From NCBI GenBank assembly GCA_003164715.1, contig PLTZ01000009.1:1-64000 (forward strand): 64,000 nucleotides of DNA, written 5' to 3'. Of this stretch, positions 61,626 through 64,000 are shown one piece after another. The notes below the pieces were generated by a model. The model was not told the DNA's origin and made no database searches. It was given only the letters and a program-made list of their open reading frames with translations. This stretch comes from Opitutaceae bacterium. Its GTDB lineage: Bacteria > Verrucomicrobiota > Verrucomicrobiia > Opitutales > Opitutaceae. The translations under genes and the position numbers were made by a program. How positions within the stretch are numbered: position 1 is the first letter of the stretch; each line of letters starts with the position of its first letter.

Positions 61626-62383
61626 AATCACCGGGCGAAGCCTTCCGGTCCGACATCCCCTTCGGCCCCGGGGTCAGGACGGCGGGTTTCGATGCGAATG
61701 GCCTGGTCGCGCTGGACAAGCCGGAAGGGGTGCTCTCCCATCCGAACGGCCCCGGCGACGAGAGCCGCTCCCTGATCCGGGCCCGGTACGACGAAAGGGA
61801 GGAGCGCTTCGAATGGTCCGACGCAAAGGGCGCCGTGAGCAGGCTCTGGCTCGTCAACCGCCTGGATTCGGCGACATCGGGGCTCATCCTGGCGGCGACG
61901 GACGGGGCGCTCGCCCACGAGGTTCGCGCGCAGTTCCAGCGCAGGCTGGTGCGAAAGACCTACCAGGCGCTCCTGTTCGGCAAGCCGAGGCACACCACGG
62001 AGACCTGGAAGGATGTGCTCAACGTGAGGAAGCTGGGGGGGCAGATCCGGGCCGCGGCGGGCGGGGGCAATCTCCACGCCGAATGCGTGATGACGCTGGT
62101 GCGCTGCGGTTCGGATCCGGTGCGCCTGTCTCTGGTGCGGCTCGAGCCCCGGACCGGCCGCAGCCACCAGCTCAGGGTCCAGTGCGCCAAGCGGGGGCTC
62201 CCGATCGTCGGCGACAGGACCTACGGCGATTTCGCGGCCAACCGCGAGTTCGCCAGGGGGGGCAGGCCGAAGCGGATGTTTCTCCACTCTCTCGCCATCG
62301 CCTTCAAGTACGACTTCGGGGGCAAGGAATTTGAGTTCTCGGCCACCGCGCCCCTTCCTCCCGAGTTTGGGATCATCGGTTGA
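61622..62383 (+). CDS. RluA-family pseudouridine synthase
   Basis: A 253-residue enzyme isomerising uridine in rRNA or tRNA. The catalytic Asp is in LVNRLDSATSGLILAA. Family motifs VALDKPEGVLSHPNG, RRLVRKTYQALLFG and LEPRTGRSHQLRVQCAKRGL are present. There is no S4 domain, so it resembles the shorter RluA-type enzymes. The RNA target cannot be told. Its ATG overlaps the preceding stop (ATGA). Confidence 0.9.
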   Translation: MKSPGEAFRSDIPFGPGVRTAGFDANGLVALDKPEGVLSHPNGPGDESRSLIRARYDEREERFEWSDAKGAVSRLWLVNRLDSATSGLILAATDGALAHEVRAQFQRRLVRKTYQALLFGKPRHTTETWKDVLNVRKLGGQIRAAAGGGNLHAECVMTLVRCGSDPVRLSLVRLEPRTGRSHQLRVQCAKRGLPIVGDRTYGDFAANREFARGGRPKRMFLHSLAIAFKYDFGGKEFEFSATAPLPPEFGIIG

Positions 62384-62450
62384 GATCTTCATGGACGGCT
62401 AGGCCCGTTTTTGGCAGGGTCGACGCTCCCGTTCGCGCGCCAATCCCTCC

Positions 62451-63491
62451 ATGATCCTGCCCAAGTCCAACCGCCTCACTCCCGAACAGATTGCGGAAGT
62501 CACCACGATCGTCAGCGAGTTTGGGTGCTCGATCCAGCCCATCGTGGGAGCCGTCCGGACGATCTATGCGATTGTGGGCGACGAGCGGGATGAGTTGATG
62601 ATCAACCGCCTGGAGGGGCTCGACTACGTCGAGCGGATCGACCGGATCCAGTCCCCCTTCAAGCTGATGGACCGCAGGTCGGACCTCGCGAGCCACCGGA
62701 TCACGATCGGAGGGGTGACGCTTGGCGAGGAGCTGGTGGTCATTGCCGGCCAGTGCACCATCGACCCTAAGAATCCCAATTACTTCCTGGAGACCGCGGC
62801 GGCGGTGAAGGAGGCGGGCGCCCATGTCCTGCGCGGCGGCGTCTGGAAGCCCCGGACCAATCCCTACACCTTCCAGGGCGACAGCAAGTCGATCGAGATC
62901 CTGATGGAGGCCTCGCGCATCACCGGACTGCCGGTCGACACGGAGGTGATGGACGAGGAGCAGCTCAAGGTCGCGCTCGGGGCCGGCGTCCAGATGCTCC
63001 AGGTCGGGGCCCGCAACGCGCTCAACTACTCGCTCCTGCGCTCGATAGGCCGCGCCGTCGCGAAGCGCGGAACGATCGTCCTTCTCAAGCGCAGCCTGCA
63101 CATGGGCTCCCTGAGCGAGTTCATCTCCGCTGCGGAGTACGTCGCGGCCTTCGGCAACCCGAACATCGTCCTCTGCCCGAGGGGCACGGCTCCGGCGCTG
63201 GACGGATACCGCAACCAGCCGGACGAGAGCATCACGCCCCTGCTCAAGGAGAAGACCTGGGCGCCCGTGGTGGTCGACCCGTCGCATTCGGTGGGCAGGG
63301 CGTCCTACGTGCCCGCCTGCGCGCTCGCCGCGGTCGCGTACGGTGCGGACGGCCTGTTGATCGAGGCGCACGTGGAGCCGAGCCACGGGATCGGCGACGA
63401 TCCCAAGCAGGCGCTGACGCCCGCCGTGCTCGCCGAGACGGTGGCCCAGGCGAAGCAGATCTGGTCCCTTCGTCACCGTGCGGTCGCTTAG
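62451..63491 (+). CDS. aroF: 3-deoxy-7-phosphoheptulonate (DAHP) synthase
   Basis: A 346-residue first enzyme of the shikimate pathway, of the short Thermotoga/Bacillus type. Residues 1-70 form a ferredoxin-like regulatory domain (SIQPIVGAVRTIYAIVGDER) that probably gives feedback control by aromatic amino acids. The barrel has VVIAGQCTIDPK, HVLRGGVWKPRTNPYTFQG, VGARNALNYSLLR, CPRGTAPALDGYRNQ and VVDPSHSVGRASYVP. The DUF5069 gene begins 14 bases before its end. Confidence 0.95.
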   Translation: MILPKSNRLTPEQIAEVTTIVSEFGCSIQPIVGAVRTIYAIVGDERDELMINRLEGLDYVERIDRIQSPFKLMDRRSDLASHRITIGGVTLGEELVVIAGQCTIDPKNPNYFLETAAAVKEAGAHVLRGGVWKPRTNPYTFQGDSKSIEILMEASRITGLPVDTEVMDEEQLKVALGAGVQMLQVGARNALNYSLLRSIGRAVAKRGTIVLLKRSLHMGSLSEFISAAEYVAAFGNPNIVLCPRGTAPALDGYRNQPDESITPLLKEKTWAPVVVDPSHSVGRASYVPACALAAVAYGADGLLIEAHVEPSHGIGDDPKQALTPAVLAETVAQAKQIWSLRHRAVA

Positions 63492-63978
63492 ACGACCCGA
63501 CGAGAAGCTTGCCGGCTGCATGTGGCTGGCGCGCTTCATCGACAAGGCGCGCCGCCATTCTGACGGGACGCTGCCGGCCGATTTCCAGGGCGCGTTCTGC
63601 AGCCCGATGGGGATCGACGGCGTGTTCTTCGCGCATTTCAAGCTGACGAAGGAGGAGATCCTACCCGCCATCGAGCGCGAGGGATCGGACGAGGCAATCG
63701 GCCTTTGGTTCTCGCGCCGCCCCGATTCGGGCGAGGAGAGGATCCGGGAGTGGAACCTGCTCGCGCCGAAGATCGGAATGCCCGGCCAACCCTCCCATCG
63801 CATCTTTGCGTGGGGCCTGAAGCACCTGTACGCCGGCTGCACCGACCCCAGAGTCAACAGCGGGTTCACGGCCATCGCCTGGGACGAGGGTTTCCTCGAC
63901 GAGGTGTGCCCCGAAGGGGCTGTCCGGCCGCCGGATCCTGCTATGTCGGACTCGGGCAAGCCTCCCGTGGGACACTAG
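63478..63978 (+). CDS. DUF5069 domain protein
   Basis: A 166-residue protein of unknown function. The DUF5069 pattern is seen in LRRPDEKLAGCMWLARFIDK followed by ARRHSDGTLP, then CSPMGIDGVFFAHFKLTKEE and a closing Trp/Asp-rich region. Such genes are common in Verrucomicrobiota, Planctomycetota and related phyla. It starts at GTG 63478 within the end of aroF, so it is translationally linked to it. The last 22 bases of the window hold nothing. Confidence 0.78.
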   Translation: MRSLRRPDEKLAGCMWLARFIDKARRHSDGTLPADFQGAFCSPMGIDGVFFAHFKLTKEEILPAIEREGSDEAIGLWFSRRPDSGEERIREWNLLAPKIGMPGQPSHRIFAWGLKHLYAGCTDPRVNSGFTAIAWDEGFLDEVCPEGAVRPPDPAMSDSGKPPVGH

Positions 63979-64000
63979 GGCATCCGACGGCGCCATGGAA

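Noticed and set aside
1-64000. tRNA, rRNA or CRISPR loci
   Set aside because: Reading for TPsiC-loop sequences, rRNA landmarks and regularly spaced repeats gave nothing convincing; a dedicated tRNA search could still find one missed by eye.

Overview
The window is one continuous, gene-dense stretch of a GC-rich bacterial chromosome. It carries about 62 protein-coding genes, mostly in tight operons with 1 to 8 base overlaps. I see no rRNA, tRNA, CRISPR array or insertion sequence. The gene mix suggests a Verrucomicrobiota member, possibly Opitutales. The pointers are a lipase-maturation-factor protein, a DUF5069 protein, an exported S55 peptidase without sporulation genes, a NagB-PIG-L fusion and a GH109 enzyme. 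This placement is inference; no marker gene in the window settles it.

Layout. 0.1-5.1 kb (+): branched-chain amino acid and tetrapyrrole genes ilvN, ilvC, hemC, hemD, a DegT/AHBA-type aminotransferase and trpF. 5.1-7.0 kb (-): alkylation repair, an Ada-AlkA type fusion coupled to ogt. 7.2-9.6 kb (+): a pullulanase-type GH13. 9.6-21.2 kb: an amino-sugar utilisation region. It has a minus-strand operon (NagB-PIG-L fusion, GH20 hexosaminidase, MFS sugar porter, aldose 1-epimerase), an AraC-type regulator, a second minus-strand pair (ROK kinase, PIG-L deacetylase) and a PfkB kinase. A 31-base site occurs in both divergent intergenic regions (27 of 31 bases identical), at the same distance from a -10-like hexamer, so it is a good candidate operator for the AraC regulator.

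21.2-31.4 kb: a seven-gene minus-strand operon hdrC-hdrB-hdrA-mvhD-mvhG-mvhA-protease. It encodes a complete heterodisulfide reductase / F420-non-reducing type [NiFe] hydrogenase complex. On each side lies a GltD/NfnB-like FAD-NAD(P)H oxidoreductase without a glutamate synthase partner. 31.6-35.0 kb: a Tat-exported GH109 enzyme, a gap holding a PIN-toxin remnant, and a lipase maturation factor protein.

35.1-38.3 kb holds the most unusual structure. The 3' end of ffh (SRP GTPase) is present three times in a row, all in the ffh orientation, and a toxin-antitoxin pair lies between successive copies: a PIN/Phd-like pair between copies 1 and 2, and a MazF/ribbon-helix-helix pair between copies 2 and 3. 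Homology of the copies to ffh starts at or near the same codons, about 34 codons before the stop. The simplest reading is two successive insertions of a compact cassette (replacement ffh tail plus a toxin-antitoxin pair) into the end of ffh.

38.3-64 kb: mainly housekeeping genes. These include an Lrp-type regulator and aminotransferase, der, fmt, a LysM protein, parB, secG, a LolA-like protein, a double ribbon-helix-helix protein, aspartate aminotransferase, icd, a GlsB-type membrane protein, rsmA, trpC, mazG, a Xer recombinase, an exported beta-propeller protein with an S55 peptidase, hemL, nadE, maf, a TonB-like protein, an RluA-type pseudouridine synthase, DAHP synthase and a DUF5069 protein.
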